Position numbers and translations under genes: made by a program. A stretch of 64,000 nucleotides of DNA from Erythroxylum novogranatense (taxonomy: Eukaryota; Streptophyta; Magnoliopsida; Malpighiales; Erythroxylaceae): the NCBI GenBank assembly GCA_029891385.1, contig CM057224.1:5952001-6016000 (forward strand). Reading direction: 5' to 3'. Numbering within the stretch: position 1 is the stretch's first letter; each line of letters opens with the position of its first letter. Under the pieces are notes generated by a model, which had not been told where the DNA came from, ran no database searches, and saw nothing but the letters and a program-made list of their open reading frames with translations. Shown one piece after another: positions 34,609 through 47,280 of the stretch.

Positions 34609-34614
34609 GAAATG

Positions 34615-34934
34615 ATCAAGCATATTCAGTGAATATTTTCCAGATCACTGCCAATCTTGTTTCTAAATCTTTCCTTATTACAACTCATACCAAGATCACT
34701 CTTTCTACTCCTTCTACTCCTCATTTTCAAAAAAATCACATTTAATACCATTTATACCCAGAAGTTGTCAATGAATACATGTACCACTTTTTATGTTTAA
34801 GCATTTCGTATCTATGTGCATATATGCTAGCATGATGCATGAGCAAGAAAATGCATTTCCTTAACCTCTCTTTGAGTTCACAAATACCGAAAGTTCGGGT
34901 ACTAACCCTTAATAAGGGGACGGGATGTTACATA
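34615..34934 (-). repeat. Other half of the older Gypsy-type LTR
   Basis: On the minus strand it starts TGTAACATCCCGTCCCC at 34934 and includes the inverted repeat AGTACCCGAACTTTCGGT. It pairs with 14740-16420 across the family-1 insertion. It is inserted in the CACTA relic. Confidence 0.65.
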
Positions 34935-35850
34935 GCAATATTATCTTTTTCATACCATGTGTTACTAACATTGATGCTAGTAATATTTTCATTCACTTTT
35001 ATGTTAATCCCTTTGTGACCAAGATCAAACCATTTTCACTTAAATAGAACAATCTTTTTATCCTTGATGTAATGTAACTCAATTATTGAAGATATAATGC
35101 CATAGGAGTCAATATAAGAGATAACATTATAGAGGTCAATAAAATCATCCTTATATTATCCCTCAATAACAAACCCACAATTTTGGCTTCTAAGGCACAT
35201 CGCGCTTTTTATATGAAATCTAACTCCATTAACAATGCAATATGTATATTTTCCTATACATATGAGGCCCACATGCCAAAGCATATAATGCTATCATCGC
35301 TTCTAGAAATTTATGTAATCATATCATCATCTATAGAAAAAAATAACTAAAAGTTAATGTTGTAATCTCACTTACAATATTCATTTTTCATACTATTACA
35401 TGGATAACTTACTCGTGCCTTAAACCATAATAGGAAGTTCATCTTATGCCTTTCTTCAACATTAAGCTAATCTCTACTTTTAATCTCACCTTGGGCTCTC
35501 AATTTAAAAAATAAATTGATGCAAGAAGATAAAGGTTGAATGCTAAATTTTAATATGAAATATTGTATAAGAGTAATATAAATACTCCATATATAAATTC
35601 CCTTCCTCACAATTGTTCAAATTGTATCATAGCTAATTTTAAGTTTGTCTTCCTATTCGAAGTAGCCTTACTTTTTGGGATAACATTGAAAAGCTACCAT
35701 CTTGATCAAAATAAAATTTATGTTTTTCCTCTATTAAACAGTGTCTCAATGTCACGTATATAAAACAAAATGTCAAGAATTCATTTGATACATAGGCCTT
35801 TATAATAAAGTCTTCAAATGAAGTTTTATTGCTCATATAATGCTTAAGAG
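34935..35850 (-). pseudogene. CACTA (En/Spm) transposase-gene relic with DUF4218 and DUF4216 traces
   Basis: Minus-strand order, high to low: MSNKTSFEDFIIKAYVSNEF plus LTFCF (35836 downward; compare the DUF4218 end with its EGSIAE..Y..EEALTFC pattern), then NFLLWFKARV near 35400, VNGVRFHIK with LRSQNCGFVI near 35170-35240, and YGIISSIIELHY, KIVLFK, a stop, then KWFD near 35000-35110, the DUF4216 signature. Many stops and frame changes show an ancient copy. The family match is by recognition, with no search. Confidence 0.7.
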
Positions 35851-38833
35851 AGCTTAAAACCTAAAAAAATATATAAATTAGCATTTGTTACTAAATAGTA
35901 TTGGAAGAATAAAAATTTAAAGAGAATATAAGAAGATAAAAATTTAGAAGAGAATATAAATTATCTTTCAATCAAGAACATCCATCAAAATTAAATTATT
36001 CTATAAAGTTTTGCCTCATATGGTAAGTGAAATAGGAAATTTGATACTTGAATTATGATAAGTGTTTATGTTGTCTGTGAAAAAGATGGTGAAGTTTTGG
36101 TGGCAATGGCCTAAGTCCTAATGTTAAGCTTTAAACGTCAAACCAGCTTAGTTTTTGTCCCTCCCCAATATTGACTTCTCTTCTCCCACTAAGTTTTGAA
36201 ATTTCTATTCTATTTGTTGCTTGTTTTTCTCTGTTATATATGTATATTGTTGTTATAAATTCTAGTATGCATCATTTTAGACTCACGCAAAAATGATGAA
36301 TAAGAAACAAGGTTGCCTATTAATAGCATGTGCGCCAAACGATACAAGCACTTTAAATCTCACAAATAACTCAAATGTTAATATGAAACAAGTTTTCCAA
36401 TTTGTAGCATGCACACTGAATAAGATGAGAACTTTAGAGCTCACACACATCTCAAATATGGAGAAGACTAGCATTTTGAAACTTGCAAATCACTCAAATT
36501 TTTATATGACAAAAGTTCTCCAATTTGTAGCATACACACTAAATAAGATGAAAACTTTAAAGCTCACAAACTACTTAATACAAGATGCATTTTAAGATAC
36601 ATGTTTGTCTTATTAACATCACATAGAAAAATGACAAAATTTTGCAATTTGCTTATAGGAATACTTATAGTTATTAAATGATAAAGCACATAGTTGTTTA
36701 ATTTTAATTGCTAAAACTTGGAATATTGATTCAAAGTAGTCAAACTTAAGTCAAAATTGAGGCCTAACAAGCAGATAACCCAAGTTCACAACAACAGAGC
36801 TTTTACTAAAATAATTACAACTACAATTAAAATGATAAATTTTAACAAAAAAATCAAGAATCTACAACATGAAAATCTTCCTTTCGTACTTTCACATATG
36901 AAAAACATAAAGACAAAGAGGGAGAGACAAAAAACTACATAATGTAAATATTGAAAAGAAGCAGAGCAAAATGAAACATTACTGTGTGCACCTGACTAAC
37001 AATTGAGCTTGAAGCAATTTTCCTAGAACAAGCAATCTTCCTAAAACAAGGTTATATATAAAATAGTAAGGTAAGAAAAATAAAAGCAAAATTTTCAAAT
37101 AAACATGAACAATAAAAGAACAAAACTAGCCAAGAACAAAAAAGAAAGAAAAAACCCAAAAATGTTAAGCTCAAAATGCAAGCGTAGAGAGTTTAGAAGA
37201 TAAATACGAAGTCTTTAAGTAGAGTTAAAAATAGTTGTCAACCTTGAGAGTCAAGCATCTAAATAGATAACATGCATGCCGTACCATATATATAATTCCA
37301 TATCATATTTGTTATTGTTTCCTTATGTATTTGGCACTTCCTTATATCCTAATATTCATATTAAGAGAAAAAGAAAGTAGCTTATGCTACTAAAGGAAAC
37401 CACCATCTCACTAACCTATAATTAAGATCTTAGTCGTCTGAATTGGAATCTATATAAGGACTAGATAAAGTAGTTATCACACCAGAAAGGAAAAGTTAGC
37501 GATAGAATGGATAAAACATAAATTGAACTTGGAAAATATATAGTCCACATCCTAAGTTCAAAGTTAAAAAAATCTTAATGGTCCAATGATTAGTTAATAT
37601 GCAACAAAAATGCATTGGATCATTAATTTTGAATTAAAGCATACCAAAGCATACAAATAAAAGTATAAAAAGAGATATGAATTTACAATATGAAACATCC
37701 AACACAAAGCCTCTCTTACACGTCAATTGGTTGCCACGTTTAACTATAGAAAAAATGGATTGGACCTTATGCTAGAATGGTGGAGATTGTGAACCTATAT
37801 TTAGATAATGACACTCTCATTTATACTTCTGCAGCATTGAAAAGTTTCAGGTTGTTAATATTCCTAATTTTCAAAATTGGACTCCATTAAGTTTCTTAAA
37901 AACCTATAACTTTAAAACTTTAACCATGTATTGTAGCTCCAAATTATGTCATTCTTTACGATATCATCATCCTAGACATTAGGAAAAGGAAATATAGTCT
38001 GTAATTCTAGTTAGGGACAAATGACATCTTGTTTATTGGGTCATTTTCAACATGGGAAAAATTAACTAAGCATTCAAAAATCATCTTCATAATTTTAACT
38101 AAGCATTTAAAAGGTTACACCTTTTCATATATTTCTCACTACTTTATAGTGGTGTAGGTCAATGGTACAAAGTCTTGAGAAGGTGGATATAAGGAATATG
38201 AGAAGGGAAGGGAAACTTGCAATTTGGATTAACTTCCATAATGCCTTAGTCATGCATATAGTTATTCTAAATACTTAAATATCCTTGTAATTTGCTCTAT
38301 GGATAACATGTGTTACTACAGGTGATAATGTAAATACTTCTTACAGTATTTATGGTTAGAGTGATTACAACGGGTGATATTGTTTAACATTTTTCAACTT
38401 CATATATGTTATTAGCAGAACTAGATGTCGAAACATTATCTTTTGTTCATATTTATACTTGTTTAAATATTGTATGCAGTGGCAATATCATTGTTGCTAT
38501 ATTTTGTTATCTGTCTATCCATTGGTAGTTTCCTTCTTGAGATTACAATATTTTGTAATGTTTCTTTCATTGCTATAGCTCATCATTAGTTGGTGTTTTT
38601 GCAGAACTACAGACTGACCCTCTTAAGGATTCCAGAGGAAAATCTTGAAGTAAATTGAGTGCCCTAACATATTTCCTGCATAAGTAGTGGAGCTGGTAAG
38701 AAAATTCTGCATTTTATATTATGCAATTCCAATGATTTGTACTCTTCTCTTGTGTGGCAAAATGCATGGTTTTGTTGTAGTGTAAACTCTACTATTATGT
38801 GAATACTAATAACTGTTACTCAGCATCATAAGG
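35851..38833. other. AT-rich stretch without recognised content
   Basis: No gene on either strand. Small tracts resemble splice sites (TTTTTGCAG near 38604) but no exon pattern follows. It may be the rest of the CACTA element or old intergenic DNA. One degenerate repeat is listed separately. Confidence 0.5.
36295..36590. repeat. Degenerate direct repeats around CCAATTTGTAGCATACACAC
   Basis: Three diverged copies of a unit with CAAGTTNTCCAATTTGTAGC, CACACTNAATAAGATG and CTTTANANCTCACA start near 36301, 36383 and 36508. An open frame of 100 codons spans them but is repeat-driven. CACTA elements often have subterminal repeats, so a link to the relic next door is possible. Confidence 0.5.
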
Positions 38834-40000
38834 TGTTGGACCCCGAACTTTCGGTGAAAATTAGGAATATTAAAATGAATTCAATGAGTGTTTTCGGATA
38901 TGAATTGTGTTATTGATGTTATTGTGCTTAAAGGAAATTGATGGGAAATGAAGTGATTGGTTTTGATGACTTTGAAATTTGAGTAGATTTGTATGAGTTA
39001 TGAAAGTTAAAGTGAATGGGTTGATTGAAATAGAGTTGAAAAGCATGAAATAGAAAGTGAAAGTGTGAAATTTTGAAGAAAATATAAAGTTTGACTTGAA
39101 AGTTGACTTTTTGATTTAGGCAGAATTTGAGGGAATAATCTTCATGAAATTTGTAGATTATGTTGAGAGTTTTCTGTAGCCATAAATTTTGACAGTTTTC
39201 AATATCAGAATCAAAAGTTATGAGATTTCGAAGTTAAGTGTATTTGGCGTTGTTTTGGAAAAATACTATGAAGTATAGATTTGTGTGTATTGTTTTTTGA
39301 GGCCGATCGCCATACTGATGTGGTTTGAATTGGAGTAAATGGTTTATGTGAAAGTTATAGAGAATTAGAATAGCTTTAAAGTGATGTATAATATGCAATT
39401 TTTGCATGTGGAGGTTGAAAGATGTGAGATTGTGAAGTTTGAATGTTGTTGATATGGAAATTTTCGGGCAGTAGCTTCGATTTGGATTTTGACCCTCATT
39501 GATGTAGAATTTGTTCATAGGGTCTTAATTAAAGTTGTAGCTCATGTTTCCAACTTTCTAACGCCAAAAAGTATGCAATTGTTCGATATCGGGGCAAGAA
39601 GTTATGATAATTTAATGTTTGGATATTGCTTAGGTGATTGCTAACAGGGAAGAAACTTTGATTGAAAAATTGACTTAGCTAGAGGTTGAAATTGCTTTGG
39701 AGTTCTTCATGAACATTTTTTATCTTGTTTTTATCTTTCCATTGATATAAAGCACCAAAATATTGGACAAGGGAGTAGAAAGTTATGATTGTTAGAAGTT
39801 TTGATGCTGTTTAGTGTGAAGCAGATCGACCAGTCACATTGTGTGGAGTTTCTGGCCCATTTATAGGTCGATATGATTTTTAAGGCCTTCATAAACGTTG
39901 TAGAGGGTTCTTTTACCTTTCTGTATACACCAAGTTTGTCAAATTTTGAGTTTTGAGTCAAAAGTTATGAGTGTTAGAAGTTTGAAGGTCGGATTGGGTG

Positions 40001-40114
40001 CTGATTTCCTGGCCGAGCTCTGATTTCCTGGCCGAGCTCTGATATCTTGGCCGAGCGCTGATTTCCTGGCCGAGCTCTGATTTTCTGGCCGAGCTCTGAT
40101 TTTCTGGCCGAGCT
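40001..40114. repeat. Six tandem copies of a 19-bp unit (CTGATTTCCTGGCCGAGCT)
   Basis: Units start at 40001, 40020, 40039, 40058, 40077 and 40096 with few substitutions. In the 3' LTR the array (63098-63187) is shortened and irregular. Confidence 0.92.
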
Positions 40115-40140
40115 TTGACCTCCCTTTACTCTTTTGAGCA

Positions 40141-40555
40141 TAACTTCTTCGTCCGACCTCCGATCGACCTGATTTTTTAAGCGTTGGATTCCTAAGACAT
40201 TTTTCTATCTTCCTATACTATATAGATCAGTTTTGGCATTAAATGGAGAAAAATATATCGGATTAAATTGAGCTGACCGGTGGAAAAAGTCTGAATATTG
40301 TTCGGTATTTTGGAGATATCTCGATCGGAAGAGCTCCGATCGATCTGATTCTTTTTGTAAATTAAAATAGAGACATGGGGATACAATTGTTATGATGGAT
40401 CCGATTGACAATTTAGCCTCTAAGGCTTTCAATTTCGGATCAGAATTTAGATGTAGTGTTGACCTTTCTGTGCGAAGAAGACTTGATATTTTGGAGATAT
40501 CTTGAGCTATAGAGCTCCGATCGATCCGATTCTTGAAGCGATGGATTCGTAAGAC
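40141..40555. repeat. Three spaced copies of CTCCGATCGA(C/T)C(C/T)GATT
   Basis: Copies at about 40158, 40335 and 40517, each within a similar 60-base setting (GGAGATATCTYGA before the last two, and ATGGATTC or TTGGATTC plus AAGACAT after the first and third), about 180 bases apart. A shorter version occurs in family 2 near 45740. Confidence 0.75.
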
Positions 40556-42769
40556 ATAGAGGGATGTTTCTCTAAAGTTTTTAAGGCAAAAAGTAAGTGG
40601 AAATTTTGGAAGTTTACTTAAAGGGTTAAGTTTATAGGCTTAAATGGAGGGGCATATGGGTCATTCTTCATTCATTAATGACATGGCAAGATTGTGGTCC
40701 TTTATAAGGAGAGAATGCATGACACTTAGATAGAAAAACAGCAAGAGAAGAAAAGAAAGAAGAGAAAGAGAGGATAATGAGAGAAGCTTCGGTGAAAGAG
40801 AAAGAGAGAGAAAGCATATGGTTTTCGATTTTTGAGAGATTTCAAGGGAGATTTTTGGGAGATTTCAAGGGAGTTTTAAGTTTCAAGGATGGAAGATGAT
40901 GAAATCTTCCTTCTAAAGAAAGATATATCCAAAAATGGTGAAGGATGAGGTAAGACCCGAAATTTTGATTTGTGAATTTTAGAGAGTTTTTGGTTTAGAA
41001 TCATGAAAAATGATATAAGTTTGTGTATTATGAAGTTAATTTCGGTGATTGATAAGTATTATGGGTTTAATTTTGGATGAAAATTAATTAGGGTTATGCC
41101 TAATTTTGTGAATTGGGGATTTTGAAAATTGGTGATTTAGATAGCTGGATTATATGTGGAATTAGTATTTTCTAAGTTCAATTTCAAGGATTATGTTATT
41201 TATGAGATTGAATTTGTGGGAAATTGGTGTAGGGAATTTTTTATTGGAAGAAAGAGAGACACAATGGTCAAATTGAAGCATTGGATAAGCTTCAAGCATG
41301 GAAATGAGGTGGGTACCTGTTTATAATAGAATTTATAAGCCACTACTGTTTTCTTTAAACAAAGAGATTTTCTGATTTCAATTGCATCATAAATGTTGCA
41401 TCATTGTATGAATGATTTGAAAAATCATTATTGATTCAATACATGAACTTTTGATGAATTGCAAAATACATTTTTGTTGTGCCTCGAAAGATTTCATGGC
41501 ATTTCGTATATTCGGAAAAGATCATTCGATAAATGATATTGAGCATAGATTGATTGTGTTTGGGCAAGAGAGAACCTGTTTCGTTAGTCTCATGCACGAT
41601 GAGCCATAGCCTTCTCCCAGCTGCCCGTTTGAGGCCACGAGATCCTGAGAAATCGGACTCGTTGTGTTACGGTGTAAACCGTTGTGTTTAAGGAACTCTC
41701 GAGCCAATTAATGTGCATTGCATATGTGATTTGTCATTGCATCTATGAATTGTCAAGTTGATGCATTCATGTTTTGTAACCTATGGGTTTGTGGCTAAAA
41801 GCCTAAAAATCATACGTTTTGTAAATTGCGATTTTGAATACGGCAAGAAAAGAACTTTTTGAAAATGTGCTTTATGGATTTCAAAGAAATGTTTTCTAAG
41901 ACCAGAAAAGAAAAAGAATTTCAAGGGTTTTGCTTATTTATTTGTTATAAACTGTTACCCATGAGCTATAAGCTCACCCCCCTTCTTTCCCATCCAGAGG
42001 TGATGAAAAGAAGATCGGGTGAAGAAAATTGAAGGTTTTTGTTTGTATGTGTGCATATTGTTTTGTTTGTAAGTTAGATTGTTGTTGAGAATTCTGCGAT
42101 CATTGGATTTGTGTACATATTCGGATTTTAGATATTGATGTTGTATTATGGCTTGGAATGCCATTAAGGTTTTGTAAGTAATTAATTTATGATGTGTATG
42201 GATTATGAAATTATGTATGGATATGGAATGTGGTTTTGCATATTGAATTGAGATGAGATGAATATGAATGGTCTTGTATATAAATCGTGTTGCTGGATTT
42301 GAGTTTTTGATTGAGATTATAGAATTGATGAACTCCAGATTGGAAAGGGGTATGGCTTTGTATGAGATTGACTAAAATGAAAAAAAAAGGTTATACCGAA
42401 TTTGATTGGTTTAGAATAGATGTCTTAAGGTTTCTAACACGATGCTTTTCCTAAAATATTTGTTCACGGATATCAGAAATTGGTCTCGATTCGATTTGAT
42501 CCGAAGTTTGCTTCGTTTTGATTTGCTTTTGATTCTTTCGCTTTAAGATTGGATTTGCTTTCATGTTGTAAATACCATTCTTCGCTTTAGCTTATGATGT
42601 TGCTTCTGCCTTATGTTCCTTTCTTTCGATTTCGCTTTGGTTTCGACCTCTTTCGTGTTCCGTTTCTTTAGTTGGGATCCGGTTTTCGGATCGGGTCCCA
42701 ACAGTTATGATATCAAAGCAAGAGTGATAGTGTTAAGTTTAAGCAGTTGGGTCTCGGATCCAACAGTTA

Positions 42770-42783
42770 TGGTATCAGAGTCC
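42770..42783 (+). other. Primer binding site of family 3
   Basis: TGGTATCAGAGTCC, iMet type. A weaker version TGATATCAAAGC follows the first LTR-like end at 42703. Confidence 0.8.
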
Positions 42784-43358
42784 AGTAATAGGATCTTACA
42801 TGGGCGTATGTGTATGAGTGATTTGCATGAGAAGATGATAAGAGTTAGTGAATGGATATGATTGAATTAGTGAGAATGTGATATTGATGTGAATAAGTTT
42901 TCATGAATTTTTTGAAAAACCAAATTGATTGTTTGATTAAGGTGATGAGTTATATGATCGATCATAAGAATGTGTATGATACTGAGGTAAGAATGTCATG
43001 ACGATTAGGCTTCTTTGATCACTTTGTTGATTTGATGTTGTATATACAATTGTGAGATGGCATAAGGAATGCTTGAAAGATGAGGTTATTGATAGGAAAA
43101 TATAAATAATGGTTGATTTTGAATGATGATTGATCCATACTAGGTTATTAAGAATTGGACCATTGACTTGTGTAAATATGTTAAGAAATATTGATATGAT
43201 ATGATATTGGTGGTATTTGATACAAGAGTGATAAATTGTGAGTAAGTTGAGAAATGTGTATGATGAGGAATTAGTTAAGAAAGTGATTGAATACGATTAT
43301 TTCGAAGAAATTATTTGAGAAAATAAGTTACTTCGTGATTATTTAGATAGGAATTTTG
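42784..43358 (+). other. Short non-coding interior of family 3
   Basis: No protein motif. It ends in TTTTG (43354-43358), the target duplicated around the family-2 array; the interior resumes at 61901 with GAGGGAGAAATTCTTTTAAG and the polypurine tract. Confidence 0.75.
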
Positions 43359-46300
43359 TGTAACATCCCACCCCCGATAGGAAGGGTAAAATAGTAAATT
43401 GACATAGGAAGAGATTGATAGGGATTTATTCGTATTGTCCATGCATACTGGTACTAGTGACCAGTGAAATCTGTGCACATGAAATAACTGTACATGCATA
43501 CATGACATTCCCGATTTTCGTGCCTAATGGAATTTTATTGTGAATAATGTGGAAATTGTATTTGAAAAATTTATTGAACTGCGTTTTTATGTGTTTTACA
43601 TTTTACGGGAATTATAGGAATTTTTCTGGAATTTTCCGGAGCAAATTCCCGGACCGGAAAAATCGCCAATTGGTGAACCGGTCGATTTTCGGTAGCGAAA
43701 ATTTCTACCCAATGGCACTAGAATATTGGGTATATTATTTTGGGATTGAAATTAGGGTCACTGGACTATAATGGGTCAAATTGTAGCAGGATTTCTAAAT
43801 CCTATCCATTATTTTGTTTTATGTCTATTTTGTCTTTTTCCTCCCATTTGCCAAGTGTCCTAAAGAGTTGGCATGCTTTTGTCTTCTTCCTATCCTTGTC
43901 ATTTCGGTGGCTTCTCTTGAAAGGGATAAAAGAAGAGTTTTACCCATTTGTTCTTTCCCATCCGAAAACCTCTTCATCTTTCCTTCTCCATTGATTTTGT
44001 TTCTCCTTCTTCATGGTTATTTCCTCCAACCTTAAGTGATCTTCCTTATATGCTTATAATCTCAACCTTTAACCTTCCTACATGATGAGAACCATGTATG
44101 TGGTTGAGAAAGTGGAGAGATTGGTGTTGTAGTGAAGAGGAAGGCTTGAGTAGGTAAGTTATGGTTTAAGCTTTAATGATACTTTGATTATGAATTTATG
44201 AATCATGGTGATTAGAAGCATGTAATGGGAATTATGGTACAATTATGATGTTGATTGATGCTTCAATTTGATGATAATTATTGCTTGACTTAATGGGTAT
44301 AAGGTTAGTTTGAAGTAGGAATGGATAAGGTAGTATGAATACATGGTTTTAACTTGTTTTGTGATTGAATTTTGATGATTAATGTTAATTAGAATTGAGA
44401 AATTAAGTGCTGCCAATGTTTAGGTATTAGCCCTAGGACATGTATGAATGGCATAAGAACTGATTTGTGTTATTTGGATGCTTGATGATGTGTTAAAGGC
44501 AATGGAAATGAGAGAAACAAAGGTTGGACCAAATCTGGAAAATTAGGGTTTTTGATTGATTGTACTGTTTTAATCATAACTCATTGTATAGAAATGCAAA
44601 TGAGGTGAGGTTTGTGGCCACTTAAACTTTGGGATGTTAGCTACATTTTTTTGTGAAATAGGTGTTGGCTAATTGTAATCTTAAGAGGGTGAAATGTGGC
44701 GTGGAAAGTTGCTGTTCTGGACTGGAATGAATAGTACCCGAAATCATACCCTTGAGTTTTGCTAATTTTTATGAATTAATTGAGAAGGAATTAGGACAAA
44801 TAGATTAGATGCAAAATTTAAGCGTATTAAGTTATCTTTCTAATGCCACTGAGTTTACAATTTTTCGATATGTATAGTAGGAATTATGGACTGATGAGTG
44901 TTGGCTGTTTTTATGCATTGACTGAAACCTAGTTGGATTGGCACATTTAGTGCACATTCGGATTTGGAAGAATTTTAGTAATTTTTGTGAATTGAATTGG
45001 AGTTTTAAATGTACTGAAGAGTTCTAGATGACACATTGATCTTAAAAATGATATATGGCTTAGAATATTTGGAAATCATATGTGGGAGATATGGAATTTC
45101 AAAATCTGAACCTACATTGTGATGTTAAGTGCTGATTAGGTCAGAAACTTGCATAACAGATTTGAAACTGTTAGAGGCTGAATTGGAGTTTGGTTATTTC
45201 AGGAAGAATTGAAGTTTGAGGATTTATCTTTTCAGGGATATAAAGTTCTGATTGTTCTGACTTGTTTACAGGGAGTTATGCTTCTTATAAATTTACTGCT
45301 CAAATTGAATGATTTCAGGGACAGCAACATTGAGTGAATTAATTGACCTAGTTAGCATGGGAATTGAAATTTTGATTGTTTCACAAAAGTTGTAGAGGAC
45401 ATTTTGATCTTGATGAGCATATTTATTACATAATTTTTGACTACCTCGAATGGAAGTTGGTGAATTTCCAATGACTGTTCTGTTTTGGGAAGTGATTGTG
45501 TAGCCAGTAGCTTGTACTGGGATTTTGACACCCTTAGGGGTGAAATTGATTTTTCTAGACTAAAGGAAACTTGTAGAGGGTTTCATTACCTTTCCAATGA
45601 GATATGGTTTGCATTTTTCGGAATTGTGTAGAATATGTTATGAATTTTTTAATTTCGGTTAAAGAAAAGGGAAAAAGAGTAGGAAATAAGGGCAATATTT
45701 ATATATATTAATTGTTGAATTTTGATTTCTTTGTGAATAACTTTTCCGTCCGACGTCCGATTGACCTGATTCTTGAGGCATCGGATTCAGTGAATATTGA
45801 ATTTCATTTTTTGAGAAATTAGGAATTTTTGGACGGAAAATTTGACGTGGATCCGGGTAAGGGACCGTTAATCACTGTTTTATAAAGTTGGGACCTATAA
45901 AGGTCAAAATTGAGCGCCGTCAGCGCCATTAGATTTCTTATTTTTGAAACGGATTTTTCTGTAGAAAAAGATGCGTTTAGGGCCGGGAATATCATGATCA
46001 TGCATTGTGCACCTTCTAGTGTTACGTGTGCATTACGAAATAGTTCGATTGAACAATTGATAATGTTTGTTTCTTCATCCTTTGTTTTAGAGTCACACTT
46101 GGACGTCGGTCCACCGACGCCACCGAGACCGTCGATTTTGGCTCGAAATACGGTGAGTAATCTAGTTGGTTTCTCGAATACAGTTGTTTACATGCTCCAT
46201 GTGAATTACATGCAAAGATGAATTGTATGACTACTGTATGATCACTGGCATGTATTAGATTGAATTGCATGCTTTCACTGAATTGAACTGTACTGATACA

Positions 46301-47262
46301 TGACACTGAGACTGAATACTGGGCTTTATAGCCATATCATAGCGATTACTGAATACTGAAATACTGGGCTTTTATAGCAGTATACTGTAAATCATTAAAC
46401 ACTGTATTGCATGCATAAATGCATGATCAGATAATGGACGTGTCCCAAGTTGTTATTATCACTGAAAAGAGCATCGAGCTCTCACACTGTACTGGCCGGG
46501 CTTAGCCCGAGGGGAGAAATCCCTGACGCGTCCCCACTGTTTACTGACTGAGCACTTGGGCACAACACTGAACAACTGGAAAAGAGTCACATGCATTGCA
46601 TTCACATGAATGACTGTGTTGTGACAATTACTGATTATGTGATGACATGATTTACTGCAAAATTATTACATGTTACTGCTAATTGTTGTTTATTGCTTTA
46701 AACCGTTATAAATCGTTATATTATCTTGATAACTGAATATTACTGTATTATGTTGTACGCCATGTGCGTAATGCATGATTTGAGTGAACCATCGATGATG
46801 GTTTCTCACTGAGTTCGCAAAACTCACCCAAAATTTTGCATATATTTTTCAGGTCTTGAAGAATACCCCGGTTGACACGGGAGTATGTCTACTGTAGGCA
46901 AGTGAAGGATAGAGGTCGGGATCAGTCCGTGTCTGCATTAGTGTCTTATCAAATTGTGTTCCGCAATCACTGTATAACAATGCTTTGTATTTCTACTGAG
47001 CCCATTGTGGTTTTAATGTTTTACTCATTGATTGATTGTAAATTATTCTTGGATGACTGTAATAACTGAAACTGGTTTATTATGAACATGGATTTTAGTT
47101 ACTTACTATTTTTGCCGCGCTAACGTGGAATCAATGGCTTCAAAAGAAAAAAAATGTATACTGAGTTTTAATCGACTGATGTAGTACGCCACCCTCGCGG
47201 GGCACGGACTCGGATATCACCAACGATATCGGGTTCGGGTCACTCGGGAGTGGGGTGTTACA
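43359..47262 (+). repeat. Family 2 LTR, copy A
   Basis: TGTAACATCCCACCCCC to GGGGTGTTACA. Donor GTAG|GTAAGTT at 44154, acceptor TTTTAG at 46090, mini-exon 46091-46152, donor at 46153, hairpin cluster 46440-46563, palindrome 46787-46803, acceptor TTTTTCAG at 46852. Frames such as 43740-43994 recur in all copies only because the LTRs are copies. Confidence 0.94.
46440..46563 (+). other. Hairpin cluster closed by CCCAAGT/ACTTGGG, family 2 copy A
   Basis: CCCAAGT (46444-46450) pairs with ACTTGGG (46554-46560), and GTG with CAC after one bulged base. Inside: GAGC-ATCGA-GCTC (46469-46481), CGGGC-TTA-GCCCG (46497-46509) and GGG-CCC pairs (46511-46535). The sequence differs from family 1 but the place in intron 2 and the plan agree. 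Equivalent segments lie near 53750-53880 and 61078-61205. Confidence 0.7.
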
Positions 47263-47268
47263 TTTAGG

Positions 47269-47280
47269 TGGTATCAGAGC
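47269..47280 (+). other. Primer binding site of family 2, first unit
   Basis: TGGTATCAGAGC, a perfect iMet site, six bases after LTR A. In the second unit (54566) the site reads TGGTATCGAGCC, one of the CAG-to-CG type changes. Confidence 0.9.

Larger units (their letters stand above)
38834..42765 (+). repeat. 5' LTR of family 3, about 3.9 kb
   Basis: Begins TGTTGGACCCC. A TATA box (TTTATAAGG, 40701) is followed by a GA-rich transcript-like start and a donor GAG|GTAAGA at 40950. The end is either CCCAACA at 42703 or ATCCAACA at 42765, since the last 60 bases look partly duplicated; the better primer site follows 42765. Confidence 0.88.

Noticed and set aside
38560..38720. Possible host exon between TTTTTGCAG and GGAGCTG|GTAAG
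   Set aside because: The segment has stops in all forward frames and no partner exons.
40001..40114. CRISPR array
   Set aside because: Units abut with no spacers, and the context is a plant retrotransposon LTR.
43740..43994. Small frame repeated in three copies (also 51052 and 58373)
   Set aside because: Conserved only because the LTRs are recent copies; it sits in predicted leader sequence and its frame differs between copies through single-base gaps.
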